Source: Phyto melanocephala
Taxonomy: Eukaryota > Arthropoda > Insecta > Diptera > Rhinophoridae
NCBI GenBank assembly: GCA_941918925.1
Contig: OW799234.1
Span: 58,756,968 to 58,820,967 of the forward strand
Direction of reading: 5' to 3'
DNA: 64,000 nucleotides
In this document: positions 11,491-22,321 of the stretch, piece after piece
Numbering within the stretch: the stretch's first letter is position 1
How the letters are laid out: each line of letters opens with the position of its first letter
The notes under the pieces: model-generated
The model's input: the letters and a program-made list of their open reading frames with translations, nothing else
Databases searched by the model: none
What the model was told of the DNA's origin: nothing
Made by a program: the position numbers and the translations under genes

Positions 11491-12385
11491 CCGGGTGGCC
11501 CAAATAAGACCAGCTGATGTGAAAAACAAATAACTTTTTTATTTTTTAACATAATTTATTTTTTTTTCTTTTTGCATATTATAAATAAACTCTTGGAAAT
11601 TTAAAATGAATACGTACAGTCAACAACAACGCATGAAAATTATCTATTTTTATTATTCTTCTCAACGAACAATTGTTCTGACGCAGCGAAATTATCGCCG
11701 TTTTTTTAACGTGATCAGCGCTCACATCTTTCATGATTTCAAATTTAGTTCGCCGTTTTGAGGAACTGGGTTCAGTTGCCGACCATCCAGGAAAAGGTGC
11801 TCATCGAAGTATTCGCGCTTAAGACAACGTGAAAGCTGTGCAGCAGAGTGTTGCAAATGATCCATCTGTCTCAACTCGTCGCCCTTCCGGCCAATTCGTT
11901 ATACCCAGAACAACATTACAGAGAATTTTGAAGTTGGATCTTAAGATGTATCCATACAAAGTTTAAATTATGCAAGAGATTTTACCGCAATCCCACTAAC
12001 AACTACTACAATAACTATTTTTGTTAGCGCATAATTTAAAAAAATTCAAATTTCACTTAGCCTCCTCGTTCACCAGATTCACCTGCACCCATTTTTTTTA
12101 TGCGGTTATTTTAAAGACAGAGTGTATGTTAACAAACCACAGACACTTGGACAACTCCAGCAGAATATTCGAATATTTGAATATTATTCAAAATGCGCTA
12201 AAAAAAAGCCAATGCCTATATCGAGCAAAATGGTGGTCATTTGTCTGATGTCATATTTCACACAAAGTCACGTTCAATTTCCATAAAATGTATTAAACAT
12301 ACAAAAACAAATTATTTAAAAAAAAAACCTTTATTACAAGAGTTATATGCGTTTAACATCACTAGGTCTTATTTGGGCCACCCGG
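11491..12385 (+). mobile_element. Mariner-like element, second family (MLE-B), internally deleted
   Basis: Inverted termini begin CCGGGTGGCCCAAATAAGAC and match at the right end for at least 21 bases. TA dinucleotides flank both ends (11489-11490 and 12386-12387), the expected Tc1/mariner target duplication. At 895 bp it is shorter than the ~1.3 kb usual for a complete mariner. It encodes recognisable pieces of transposase but lacks the catalytic middle, so it depends on another copy for movement. The well-preserved ends suggest it moved more recently than the other mariners here. Confidence 0.85.
11606..12305 (+). pseudogene. Broken mariner-like transposase in MLE-B
   Basis: It starts at ATG 11606 (MNTYSQQQRMKIIYFYY...). 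The N-terminal DNA-binding half is then legible across frames: 'RRFEELGSVADHPGKG', 'NVKAVQQSVANDPSVSTRR' and 'IPRTTLQRILKLDLKMYPYK', the typical helix-turn-helix linker of this transposase group. The sequence next jumps to 'SPDSPAPIFF' (the remnant of SPDLTPLDFF, which holds the third catalytic Asp) and ends with NAYIEQNGGHLSDVIFHT at about 12211-12264, the usual mariner C-terminus. The first two catalytic positions are gone through internal deletion, and there are several frameshifts. It is not functional. Confidence 0.75.
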
Positions 12386-12387
12386 TA

Positions 12388-13769
12388 TGATGTTTCTATG
12401 TTTTATTTGTGACTAATGGTATAAGCATTCACGTGTGGTAGACCATCAATGGTTCAAGCGATTACCTGTTTCTTGTAGACATAAAAATTTTGATTGTCAG
12501 ATTTTCGTTTAGCTAAAGCCAAAAAGGTTTTTTGTAAACCCTGTCGATAAGTATTTTTATTTCACAAAATAAAGAATTTCAAAAATGAATATTAATGCTG
12601 CGTAAGTTTTTAGGCCGCATTGCACTTTCTTTCCATTATCCATAGCATATTTGTGTATTGGAAGAGGTAAAGAATATTTTTTTCTTGAAACAAATAAAAT
12701 GACTTAATTAACATATCCCCAGTTTAGTTTAGTTCACATATGACAAAATAATATTGCAATATTCTATCAATTTTATCGTCAAGCGAAATTAAAAATCATT
12801 TTTAATGTGACATTTATGTCATGTAAAATGTTGTCAATTTGCGTTGATATTTTTATTCGATTTTTTTTTTCTCTATTTCGTTCCTGCTGCTTTAATCTTC
12901 TTGTATGTTTGTAACCTTTGGGGATTGACAAGATATCAAAGAATATAAACTGTTTTTTTACTGAGTATATAGTAGTCCGTTTTTATGATGTTCTAATTTT
13001 TCTTAGTTTCTTTTCTTTTTCTGCTTTTCAAATTCATAATACACTCAAAGTTTTTTCGTTAGATATATTATATTTTTTTTTCTAAATATCGTCTAAATTT
13101 GTTGAACTTATTTGATATTTATGATTTCTTCTTTTCGTTGAGTTTTATAAAGATTTTGTAAATATAAACAATATTTGAAAAAATTACACATACTATTAGA
13201 GTATCTTTTTTATATATGCTTTTTATATAACTGGTCCCACTATAAGGGTATCTGCAAATCCTTATTTTAAAATGGTATGGACATTCTTCATATAAACAGC
13301 TTTGGAATAATACATATTTTTTGCTTAACTATTTCAATATGGTATTTGATAGCTCAGGCATTTTAACACATAATCCGGCCGATTATGATAGAGCTGCATT
13401 GCTTATTTTCAAAGAAAAATGGCTATAAAAATACACGTCCATATATATTTATTGTATGGCTTTAAGAAAAATAGTTCCTTTTTTTACCAATATTTACTTT
13501 TGAGGCATTTAACGATATCTTCCCTTTTTCGTTTGTTTATAATATGCAAATTTGTCGTATGTGGCTTGATAAGAATACAAACTACAATAGCAACAATAAA
13601 ACAGACATCAGTAAGGGCGCTAAGAACCAACTAATACGTTTTTTATTTAGACAAGCACTCACACATCTTTTCATGTTGTCATATTCTCACATTCTAATGC
13701 GTTCATATGTATTTATGAATTGCCTTGATGAAGTCAGTTGTATGTATGCACATAGTACTACTCGAATTT
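12388..13769. other. AT-rich sequence, no recognisable feature
   Basis: No conserved coding pieces, repeats with copies in the window, or RNA genes seen. Short open frames at 13419-13789 look like chance in AT-rich DNA. Confidence 0.5.
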
Positions 13770-14122
13770 GTATACCCTTCACACAGTGAAAAAGGGTATA
13801 TATAGGTTTGTCATTCCCTGTGAAATTTCTACAATTTTCATTTCCGACCCCATAATGTATATATTTTCTGAAAGCTTATGAATAGGGGAGTCGATTAAGC
13901 TTTGTCAGTCTGTCCGAGTGTATGTTGAAATCAACTTTTTGAAGCCCCCTGACATCGCTTGGACCCGGGTGAGTTATTAAAATATCAGAAATATTTGGGA
14001 GTAGACCGGTATTGAAAATCAGATACATCGGTATATAGACAACTGAGATATGAGCAAAAACCCACGACCACGATTTTTTTTTTCACAAAAACAACATTAA
14101 AACAACAACATACATACATACA

Positions 14123-14170
14123 ACGTGTATACTGGTTAGAGAAAACGTGGCATCGAATCCCAGCTGAGCC
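14123..14170 (+). ncRNA. tRNA-like module with poly(A), possible SINE head
   Basis: The sequence 'actggttagag' resembles the end of a tRNA A box, and 'catcgaatcccagctgagcc' resembles a B box plus acceptor 3' strand. CCA followed by a run of A comes next (GAGCCAAAAAAAA). The spacing between the boxes is far too short for a functional tRNA. The same module occurs at 55321-55362 inside another HINE2 copy. It is probably a remnant of a tRNA-derived retroposon, followed by AT-rich sequence. Confidence 0.4.
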
Positions 14171-14342
14171 AAAAAAAATTTGTTTTTAATTTTTTTTTAT
14201 ATTTTATTTATTATATTATTTATATTTTTTTTATTTTTTTTTTAATTTTTTTTTTATTTTTTTTTATATTTATTATGTATATTTTAATTATTTTTTTTTT
14301 TAATTTTTTTTTTAATTTTTTTTTTATATATTTTTTTATTTT

Positions 14343-14630
14343 TGTTTTTTTAACATACATACGTAACCAACGGTTGGATTAGAAAAATAAAATAAATTCA
14401 AAATTAAAAAAATTGTTGGTTGGGTTTTTGAAAAAGTTTTTTATAGTTTTTTGTTTTATTTTTGAATTCTCATTTTGTTAGTGAGAATTTAAAAATATAA
14501 CTTATAAAAATTTTAAACTTTTCAAGAATTTGGGTAAAGGTTTACTGATGATCTGGCATAAGCACCAGTGAAATGCATATAAACCAGCTTAAACCCAACA
14601 ACCAAATAAATATAATTCATACGTAAATTT
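14343..14630 (-). mobile_element. Dispersed copy of the 360-bp-array repeat, nested in HINE2
   Basis: The reverse complement matches the tandem units at 48991-51180: 'aagctggtttatatgcattt', 'gcttatgccagatcatcagt', 'aacctttacccaaattcttg' and 'aaaacccaaccaacaa'. It includes the partial palindrome AACCAACGGTT beside 'attagaaaaataaaataaat'. It shows that the repeat is also found outside the array, as expected for a mobile element rather than only a satellite. Confidence 0.75.
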
Positions 14631-14797
14631 ATAATTTTACAATGGGATGTTTTTATATATGTATGTTTTTAATATGTATGTACGTATTTCATATGGAATG
14701 AATGGTGATACAAACTACTGTTATTGCTATTGACTACACGTTGTGAAGGATATATAAGATTCGGTACGGCCGAATATGGCGCTCTTACTTTTTTTGT

Positions 14798-15089
14798 TCT
14801 CTTCTTCAACTCTTGTTTATTTTCATTTATTATTTATTCAAAATAGTTTTGAACAACACACAGCTAACAAATTGATTGGGGACTTTGTCATATGAAACAA
14901 AGTTTGTATGAAAGAATGTGAATGCTTATACATATGTCAGTGTGTATGATTATGCCAGAGTACAAGTGTATTTATGTGGTAAAGTGGAATGTAGTTATGA
15001 ATTATTCTTATATTAGATCTCTTGTTGTACTTGAAAATAAATATACAAACACAAAAAACAATTTATATTTTATTGCGTTAGAATCAAAG
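14798..15089. other. AT-rich spacer
   Basis: No recognisable feature between the HINE2 end and the LINE relic. Confidence 0.5.
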
Positions 15090-15570
15090 TTTGCTAGACA
15101 AATACTTTGGCTAACCAGATACAGCACGCAGCCACGAAGGCAGTGAAAGTAACTATGCAGCTGAGCCTACTAATGGCAAACAAAGGTGGCCCAACCCGGA
15201 ATAATCGTAAACAGCTGATGGAAAGAAGCAGCAGTATTTTCTTATATGGCTGGGAGATATGGTGAAAAACGCAAATGCCCTACGAGCAGGTCAACAAACA
15301 CCCGCTTCGGGAATAACGTCTTCATATTGCACAGTGTCAGAAGTTGTAGCACTTGTGATAGTTAGAATAGTCTCTATCGACCTCAGGATAAGAGAGCAAA
15401 GGAAGAAATGGCTTAAAAAAAGAGAAAACACTTTATAGTCAAGGGAGGAGCTGGAAACAAAATTAGGCCCAATAACTTTAGAAAATACAATCCCCATCAT
15501 GCTAAATAGCAAGAACAACTGGGAAACAATTCAGCAATATTGTGAGAATATTAAATATCGTGAGAATTGA
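15090..15570 (+). pseudogene. LINE reverse-transcriptase C-terminal relic (R1/LOA-like)
   Basis: Across frames the plus strand reads 'IQHAATKAVKVTMQLSLL', then 'MANKGGPTRNNRKQLMERS', 'SIFLYGWEIW' and, near the end, 'LNSKNNWETIQQYCENIK'. This is the layout of the thumb and C-terminal region of R1/LOA-type LINE ORF2 proteins, where 'sRLMPN.GGP...rR.LL....SILLYGaeiW' is typical (family knowledge). Frameshifts and stops break it, and no reverse-transcriptase core precedes it, so it is 5'-truncated. The region is markedly less AT-rich than the surrounding DNA, consistent with old coding sequence. The short minus-strand reading frame here is a shadow. Confidence 0.6.
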
Positions 15571-16005
15571 AAAATAAAAAAATATTCCTTAAGATATTTT
15601 ATTATAGACTACCTTACGCTACACAGCTGAATAACTACCACTTTCTTTGGATGCAAATTATATTAAATTAAATTATATTAAATGCCACAGCAACATTTCA
15701 CAAAACTGATAAGAAATGGTTAGTACCGGCGATGATAGTAGAGGCTGCGGTCCAAAAGAAAGAAAAATCGGCGATGACCCAGTTGCAAGAACCTTTTATC
15801 CCAAAAACATGACTTGATACCACTAAGTGTCCTTCTAGTATTAAAAATATTTTAAGAGTCTTTCCCCTGTATGATACCTGGTCACTCTAGTGTTTACAGC
15901 AATATTATTATAATTTATATTTAAAATTTTGTTATAACATTTTGTCATTTGTTATTTGATTAGTTGATGTTCTCATACATTTTAACCCATACTATTATAT
16001 ATAGT
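15571..16005. other. AT-rich sequence, no recognisable feature
   Basis: Bases 15715-15860 are less AT-rich and may be the untranslated tail of the adjacent LINE relic, but no motif supports this. Confidence 0.35.
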
Positions 16006-16216
16006 CAGGGCTGGGCAAAATACATACCTTGATGTATTTCAAATACAAAATACAAATACTTTCAAGTTATGTATTTCAAATACAAATACTTTCAAGTTGT
16101 GTATTTCAAATACAAAATGCTTTCAAACCATGTATTTCAAATACAGATACAAAATACGTATTTGTATCTTGTATCTGTATTTCAAATACAAGTATTTCAA
16201 ACACTGCCCAGGCCTG
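16006..16216. mobile_element. hAT-type MITE, 211 bp, with perfect 8-bp target duplication
   Basis: The ends are CAGGGCTGGGCAAAATAC and the mirrored 'acactgcccaggcctg'. The 8 bases TATATAGT occur immediately outside both ends (15998-16005 and 16217-16224). 8-bp duplications and CAGGG...-type ends are characteristic of hAT elements. The interior is a run of 'gtatttcaaatacaaatact' near-palindromic units and has no coding capacity; the short open frames over it come from the repeat. Confidence 0.85.
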
Positions 16217-16999
16217 TATATAGTATAGTAAGTACGTTATATATTTTCAATAAATAACGTACTTATACATTCTCCCTTACAAACATTTAAACACAAATTT
16301 ACCCAAGTGCTGATTAACATGTAGCAGCGGAAGTTCCCAGAAACCGCTGTAATTATTTATAAGAAGCAAAAATATATGTAATGAATTATTACTGACGATT
16401 CTATTAAAGAAATGACGTCATCCCAAAGAAAAATCTTGGTTGATGGGAAAAATTTAAAAGTCACATAAATTTATTGAACGATGTCTATAATAATTTGTGG
16501 AACAAATAAAAACAATTTTTATTAGCACAACGCATTAAATATATTTTGCCGATATTCTGCTGAACGGCAAAACAAGAGTGTTAAAACGAGGGATTTTTTT
16601 ATAACTCTCATGTTTGAATAAATTTTAATTTATTTGATTATATTTGCTTGTTTAAATAAATGTAAAATACTAGAAATGTTTACACATTCATAGATTTTTA
16701 ATTTAAAAACATTTTAAATAGCTTTTGGATTTGTTTTAACATTATCTGAATTAATTACACTGTCAAACAAAGATGCTGATGAAAATCATTGTTCATTTTT
16801 GTATAAGCCGGAAATTTATTAATGATAATATTGTATAAAGTATTGCCTTTGGATGTTTATATAAAGATTAATTCTTATAAATATTTTTTAGTCATACCAA
16901 TAATTCACTACCAAATAATGGGTAGCCTCTTCAGGGTAAATATGAAAATTATGTAAACAGAATGGCGAGAAAATAATAAAATATTTTGCTTGATAAAAT
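16217..16999. other. AT-rich sequence, no recognisable feature
   Basis: Nothing supported. The first 8 bases are the target duplication of the adjacent hAT MITE. Confidence 0.5.
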
Positions 17000-17281
17000 T
17001 ATAATATTTTATACTAGCTAAAACTTTGATTCCTTTTCTTAGCTAATAAATCATGAATTAATTGAGACAAACCTTCAAGTGCAAGCCTTTATAAACTATT
17101 TAATAATTATGTTATATTTTATTTATGAGCGACATTTACATTAGCAGCAAAGTAAATCACATATACTAAGTATAACTATTATTTAAATACAAAAAGTTGA
17201 CGTGTAAATTGTATATAGGTAGCCACGTCTACTATTCTGCTCTTATAAATTTTCATTTTTGTGGAATATTATTTTGAAGAC
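17000..17281 (+). repeat. Older repeat, left part, split by the LINE
   Basis: It aligns with 21860-22110: 'aataaatcatgaattaattg', 'cttcaa(g/t)gca', 'agcagcaaagtaa', 'tacaaaaagtt(g/a)acgtgta', 'gccacg(t/c)c(t/c)ac(t)attctgct' and 'ttttcatttttgtgg'. Homology stops near 17281 ('gaagac') and resumes at 21630. It is non-coding and of unknown class. Confidence 0.6.
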
Positions 17282-17711
17282 TTGTCGGTGGATATATTGT
17301 ACTTTTTAAACTTAAATTATATTTCGATCGATCGTCGTGCGAGTTAAACGTGTTTTTAATTACGCTCTGTCTTAAATCGTTTTTATTTTCTGTAAGACTT
17401 ATAAAACTAAAAAACTTAAATATAACATTCATATACATAAGTACATTTGAGCTTGTTTTTTTTGCTTGTAAATAAAAATAAAAATCGAAAATAAAAATAA
17501 TACAAACAAACATAACAGTTCATCAATATTTACAACAATAAAATTGCAAGTGTTTTTATTTCTCTCGTTTACAATAACAACTACTTTTTTATTTTTAATA
17601 CAATAAATTACACTTATACCTCAATTTACGCGCTCAAATAAAATTAAATAAAAATTAAATCAATTTTTGTACAATTTATTAACTGTGCTGATACGTATAT
17701 TCTTTTTCAAT

Positions 17712-18655
17712 ATGAGTTGTTCTAAACCAAAGTGCAGAAATAAGGCGGATGATCCAATGATTTCCTGTTGGCTGTGCAACGCAGTTTATCATGCAAAATG
17801 TGTTGACTTGGCAGCACAAACTGCAGACAATCTTCGTGAAGATAAAGGCTTACGTTGGTGCTGTAAAAATGTATTATTTATGACGTTGAATTTTATTCAT
17901 TTTTTAAAAATGCGCGAGATGAATTTGTCGGCATAAATAACGATCTAAAATGTTTATCCCAAAGATTTTTAAAATTCAAAGCATTATTTGATAATGCGTC
18001 ATTCTCGCCCAAAAGAAAGAAAACAACTCCCACTTTAAACTCTTCACCTCCTGTTATGTCTACTAACAACTCTTCTGTTGATCAAAACACTTCCGATAAT
18101 TTACCTCGTCCGAGTCCGTCTACTATTTCTTCCATAGTTAATGTACCTGTAAAACCATCTCAAAATCCGAAAACTAATCCCTCGTTATTTTCATCGTCTC
18201 TCCCTCATAACACCGAAATATTACAACCTAATACTAATCGTATTCAACAGATTGCAAGTAATATAAATTTTCAAAACGACATTCAACAAATTAATTCACA
18301 TCCTCCGGCTGTGGTTTCTAATCCGTTAAATAATCCTGCAATACTTAAAGTAATTTCTCCAAAGAAAACAATTTTTGCTGCTCGTTTTTCATCTGATACT
18401 ACTTCTAACGCTGTTGCTGACTACATTAAATTAAAGCTTGGATACGATTGTGAATTATCTGTTTTTAAATTCAACTATTCGGAAAAACGGAGTAAATCTT
18501 CTTTTAAAATCATCGTACCAGAGGAATATTTTAATATTATTGTCAATCCTGAGTTTTGGCCACCCAATGCTATAATACGCGAATATGAATATAGAAATGC
18601 TTCTCGTTCTGATATCGTTTATTTACCTACTCAAAATAATACCCAGAAAAACTAA
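17712..18655 (+). pseudogene. LINE ORF1 protein with PHD-type zinc finger (one frameshift)
   Basis: The start chosen is ATG 17712 (MSCSKPKCRNKADD...). Residues 3-55 hold the finger: C-x4-C, then 'CWLCNAVYHAKC' (C-x2-C...H-x2-C), then 'RWCCK', which after the lesion continues to the last cysteine position. A single-base deletion near 17871 shifts the frame. Beyond it the same protein continues ('FFKNARDEFVGINNDLKCLS', a basic 'SPKRKKTT', a Ser/Pro/Asn-rich linker) to the stop at 18653-18655. The last ~90 residues form a compact domain (about 18350-18640). In this LINE group ORF1 is thought to bind RNA or chromatin in the retrotransposition particle. The end overlaps the open part of ORF2. Confidence 0.8.
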
Positions 18656-18656
18656 A

Positions 18657-21511
18657 TAATTTTTCTACCGATAATCTTATTAATATTGTTTACCAAAATG
18701 TCCGTGGCCTTAATACGAAATTAACCACTCTTTATGCAAATAGTTTTGATTTTTCATACCACATCATTGTCTTTACTGAAACCTGGTTAAACGATAAGAA
18801 ATGTATTAATAACAACGAAATATTATCTTCAAAATACCAAATATTCAGACATGATCGATCACATAAGTTGGGTGGAGGTGTGCTCATTGCCGCACATAAC
18901 AATTTTCGTTGTGAAGAAATCAATGTTATACTTAACGATGACATCGAATTTGTCGCTGTAAAAATTCGACTGAGAAATACAAATTTATATATTACATGCT
19001 CATACATTCCTCCAAACTCTTCTCTGGATATATACAATAATCACATCTTTGCCATTGAATTTGTTTTGCAACAATCTATTCCATCTGATTTATTTATTGT
19101 TTTGGGAGATTTTAATCTACCTAACATATCGTGGAATAAATCTTCAGAAATAAACTATCTAATTCCTACAGTTTCAAATGAATTTATTCACTCATTCACA
19201 AGCTATGGACTTTTTCAAATTAACTATGAAAACAATATTAATGGAAAACTTCTTGATCTTGCATTTGTCAACCAGCCGATGGATATATTTTTACATAAAA
19301 CACTTCCCGTTACTTACCCTGAAGATCGTTATCATCCTACATTAAAATTGGAAATATTTAATTTATTAAGCTTACCTGTTTTACTTCCTAACAAAATTAA
19401 ACCCCATAAAGTTTTTTGCTTTTCTCGTGCAAACTATCAGAGGCTTAACTCTTTGCTATCAAACGTTAACTGGGATAGTATAATCTCTATCGAAAACTTA
19501 GATGATGTTGTTTCTCTCTTCTATTCAACATTACGCCGCTGCATTTCTGAAACTGTCCCAAAAATTACAATTAGAAATAACAATATTGGGCCACCCTGGA
19601 ATAATAAGTATCTCCGAATTATTAAAAACAGGAAAAACAAGTTATATAAGAAATATAAAAGGACTGGATCATCTGTAGAATATACCAAATACTGTATTGC
19701 TCGTTCTTACTACAATTTGGAAAATAAATATGCATACGACAACTATATAATCCGTATGAAGTCGAAAATGAGATTAAATCCTAAATCGTTTTATAAATTT
19801 GTGAACTCTAAACGGCGATCGTCCGTTAATCCTAAATACTATAAATATGGATCAAATGACGCTGATGATGACGTTTCTATTTCCAATTTGTTTGCTGATT
19901 TTTTTTCAACAACCTACTCTAAAAAAGTATATAATAACATAACATCTTACCCGTTTAATATACCTCAATCATCTGGTGTACAATTCTCTTTTATTACTTA
20001 TAAAACGACTCTTTCAAATTTATTATCACTAAATAATTCATTTAATGCTGGTCCAGATGAAATACCAAATTGCGTTCTAAAAAATTGTGCAGAAAATTTA
20101 TGTTACCCGCTTACTGCTATCTTTAACAAATCCATTAAATTAGGATACGTACCATTGATTTAAAAATTATCGTATATAATTCCGTTGTTGAAAAATGGAA
20201 GCAAAATTGAGATATCAAATTATCGTGGCATTGCTAAGCTGAGTGATATTCTCAAACTTTTTGAAAAAATTTTAACTGATAATTTATACTATCAAATTTC
20301 TTCGATTTTGTCACCGTGCCAACATGGTTTTTGTAAACATCGCTCTACAACGACTAATATTTTGGAGCTAACTACTACAATAAATGATGGTTTTATAAAT
20401 AATATGCAAACTGATGCTATCTACACAGATTTTAGTAAGGCTTTTGATAAGGTAAACCATGATCTCTTGCTTAACAAATTGTCATTAATGGGATTTACGG
20501 ATATGACAATAAAATGGTTAAGATCATACTTGTCTTTAAGAACTCAACAAGTTAAGTGGAAGTGCTACGTCTAATGCTATCAAAGTTCCTTCTGGTGTTC
20601 CGCAAGGTAGCCACCTTGGTCCTATTTTATTTACCTTATTCATAAACGATCTACCTTCAGTTATTCAGCACTCTAAAGTTTTGATGTATGCCGATGATGT
20701 CAAAATTTTTCGTTCTTCTAATAATCCCGAAGATCAACTTTTCCTTCAATCAGATATTGGCAAATTGGTAAATTGGTGTGAAATCAACTTAATGGAGCTG
20801 AATATAAAAAAATGTAAGCATATGTCTTTTTTCAGAATTAAGAAATTGGATTTATTTTATTGCATAAATGAGTGTAAACTTGATAAAGTTCTGAATTTTC
20901 TTGATCTTGGTATTTTGCTTGATCACCAATTAAATTTTCGTGACCATATTTCTTTAATTGTTAACAAAGCAAATGGTGTACTTGGATTTATGAAGAGGTG
21001 GTGCAAGGAATTTTTAGATCCTTATATTACGAAACAATTATATTCATCGTTAGTTCGACCTATTCTTGAATATGGATCGATTATTTGGGATCCTTGCTAT
21101 AATATTCATATTGATAGTATCGAGTCTGTACAAAAGAAGTTTTTAATATTTTGTCTTCGTGGCCTTGGATGGAATTCGTTTTTACTACCTTCATACGAAA
21201 GCAGACTCTGTCTTATAAAATTACCAACTTTAAAAAGTCGTCGTTCAATGCTGAGTTTTTCTTTTGTGCTGGGCCTAATTCAAGGCGATATCGACTCAGA
21301 ATTCCTGCTAAGTAAAATATCTTTTAATGTTCCAACCAGACCAACTCGAAATTTCCGTTTTATTAACTTAAAATACTATAGAACCAACTATGCTAATAAT
21401 GACCCTCTTCGTCGTATATGTGAAAACTTTAATAATTATTATCACCTTATTGGCCTCAATGAAAGTAAAGAAATTGTTAAAAGAACTATCATTTTATATT
21501 TAAATCGTTGA
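18657..21511 (+). pseudogene. LINE ORF2: endonuclease and reverse transcriptase (one stop, one frameshift)
   Basis: Endonuclease motifs in order: 'VYQNVRGL', 'FTETWL', 'GGGVLIA', 'LGDFNLPNISW' and 'EDRYHPTLKL' (the usual S/D-H-x-P position). The reverse transcriptase starts at 'NAGPDEIPNCVLK', continues with 'NYRGIAKL', 'GFCKHRSTTTNILEL', 'YTDFSKAFDKVNHDLLL' (first catalytic Asp), 'SGVPQGSHLGPILF' and 'YADDVKIF' (Asp pair), then a thumb ('HQLNFRDHISLI') and the C-terminal domain. TAA at 20161 interrupts '...VPLI-KLSYIIPL', where Trp is usual. A frameshift near 20560 separates motif A from motifs B and C. All catalytic residues I can check are present. The true start is uncertain because no ATG precedes the first motif in frame. 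In family members ORF2 nicks the target and primes cDNA there. Confidence 0.85.
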
Positions 21512-21599
21512 ATTATTATAGAATATTATTTTATATATAACCTTAACTTTGTTTTGTTATTTTACATACTTTAGTCTGTAAGGATTATTATCTATAGAC

Positions 21600-21629
21600 A
21601 ATAAATTAAATAAATAAATAAATAAAAGT
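21600..21629 (+). repeat. LINE 3' tail, (AAAT)n
   Basis: 'aataaattaaataaataaataaataaaag' closes the LINE, as is usual for non-LTR elements that end in short tandem repeats. Confidence 0.8.
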
Positions 21630-21715
21630 TACTGTAAAAAAATTTGGATATTCTCAGTTATCCAGAAAAATTATAAGTTTTATTTTGATGAAATTGTAAT
21701 TGTGCATAAAATAAT
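21630..21715 (+). repeat. Older repeat, right part, split by the LINE
   Basis: 'ggatattctcagttatccag' and 'ttttgatgaa...tgtgcataaaa' match 22133-22205 ('agatattctcagctatccag', 'tttgatgcag...tgtgcataaaa'). It completes the copy begun at 17000-17281. Confidence 0.6.
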
Positions 21716-21859
21716 GGATACTTCGCTCTTAGAGAAAGTACAGGTTTTGCAAAGCCTTGGTATAAACAAATTGTACTATACCTTGAAGTTAGATTAAAGT
21801 ATCCTCTAAAGTATTATTCTGCGCTGCTTGTAGTGGTTTCGTTACCATACTGTCCCTAT

Positions 21860-22205
21860 AACCTTATATCATTTGAAAATATACTAGTTCAAACCCGGCT
21901 TGCAATTCTCAGTCAATAAATCATGAATTAATTGAAACATAACTTCGAATGCATGCTTTATGACCTATTAATGATGTTTATGACTGACATCAGCAGCAAA
22001 GTAATAAATATTTTTACTCAGGTACAAAAAGTTAACGTGTATGTTGTAAGTAAGGCGCCACGCCCACTATTACGCTTTTGGCAATTTTTGTTTTCATGGC
22101 TTACGATTTTTGAAGAACCTGGAAGAAAATGTAGATATTCTCAGCTATCCAGCAATATTAAAAATTTTACTTTGATGCAGTAGTATTTGTGCATAAAAAT
22201 ATTGA
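21860..22205 (+). repeat. Older repeat, uninterrupted second copy
   Basis: Same sequence family as 17000-17281 plus 21630-21715, here without the LINE. It includes a 'gcgccacgcccactattacgc' core similar in style to the GTGGGCGT modules of HINE1. It is non-coding; the 83-residue open frame over it is not protein-like. Confidence 0.6.
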
Positions 22206-22321
22206 ATAATTATACAAATTAACCACTACGTAGCCAGTGAGAAAATTGGTGAAGCGTAAGCTCTTCATTCACATACTATAAAAGGCTTTGAAAAACAAGC
22301 ACTCCGTATTGAAAAAGTAAT

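Larger units (their letters stand above)
13770..14797 (+). mobile_element. HINE2: second DINE-1/Helentron-like family, forward orientation
   Basis: It starts TATACCCTTCACACAGTG and ends with 'gtgaaggatatataagattc', the hairpin ATTCGG-tacg-CCGAAT and CTCTTACTT. The 5' and 3' subterminal motifs (ACCCTTCAC / GTGAAGG) are inverted relative to each other. The interior has 'gaccccataatgtatatatt', 'gaataggggagtcgattaag' and a (T/A)-rich low-complexity block at 14158-14350. Two sequences interrupt it: a tRNA-like module (14123-14170) and a reversed copy of the 360-bp-array repeat (14343-14630). It is non-coding. Confidence 0.7.
17282..21629 (+). mobile_element. Nearly full-length CR1/jockey-type non-LTR retrotransposon
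   Basis: About 4.35 kb, with a ~430-bp 5' untranslated part, ORF1 with a PHD-type zinc finger, ORF2 with apurinic-type endonuclease and reverse transcriptase, and a 3' tail of AAAT repeats. The outer limits are inferred: a second copy of the split host repeat runs without interruption at 21860-22205, and homology to it breaks at 17281 and resumes at 21630. It carries only a few lesions (one frameshift in ORF1, one stop and one frameshift in ORF2), so it is a relatively young but dead copy. The PHD finger in ORF1 points toward the CR1 group; the exact clade needs a tree. Confidence 0.85.

Noticed and set aside
13419..13789. Two overlapping 70-80-codon plus-strand frames
   Set aside because: No motifs, AT-rich codon use expected from chance, and no conservation evidence available.
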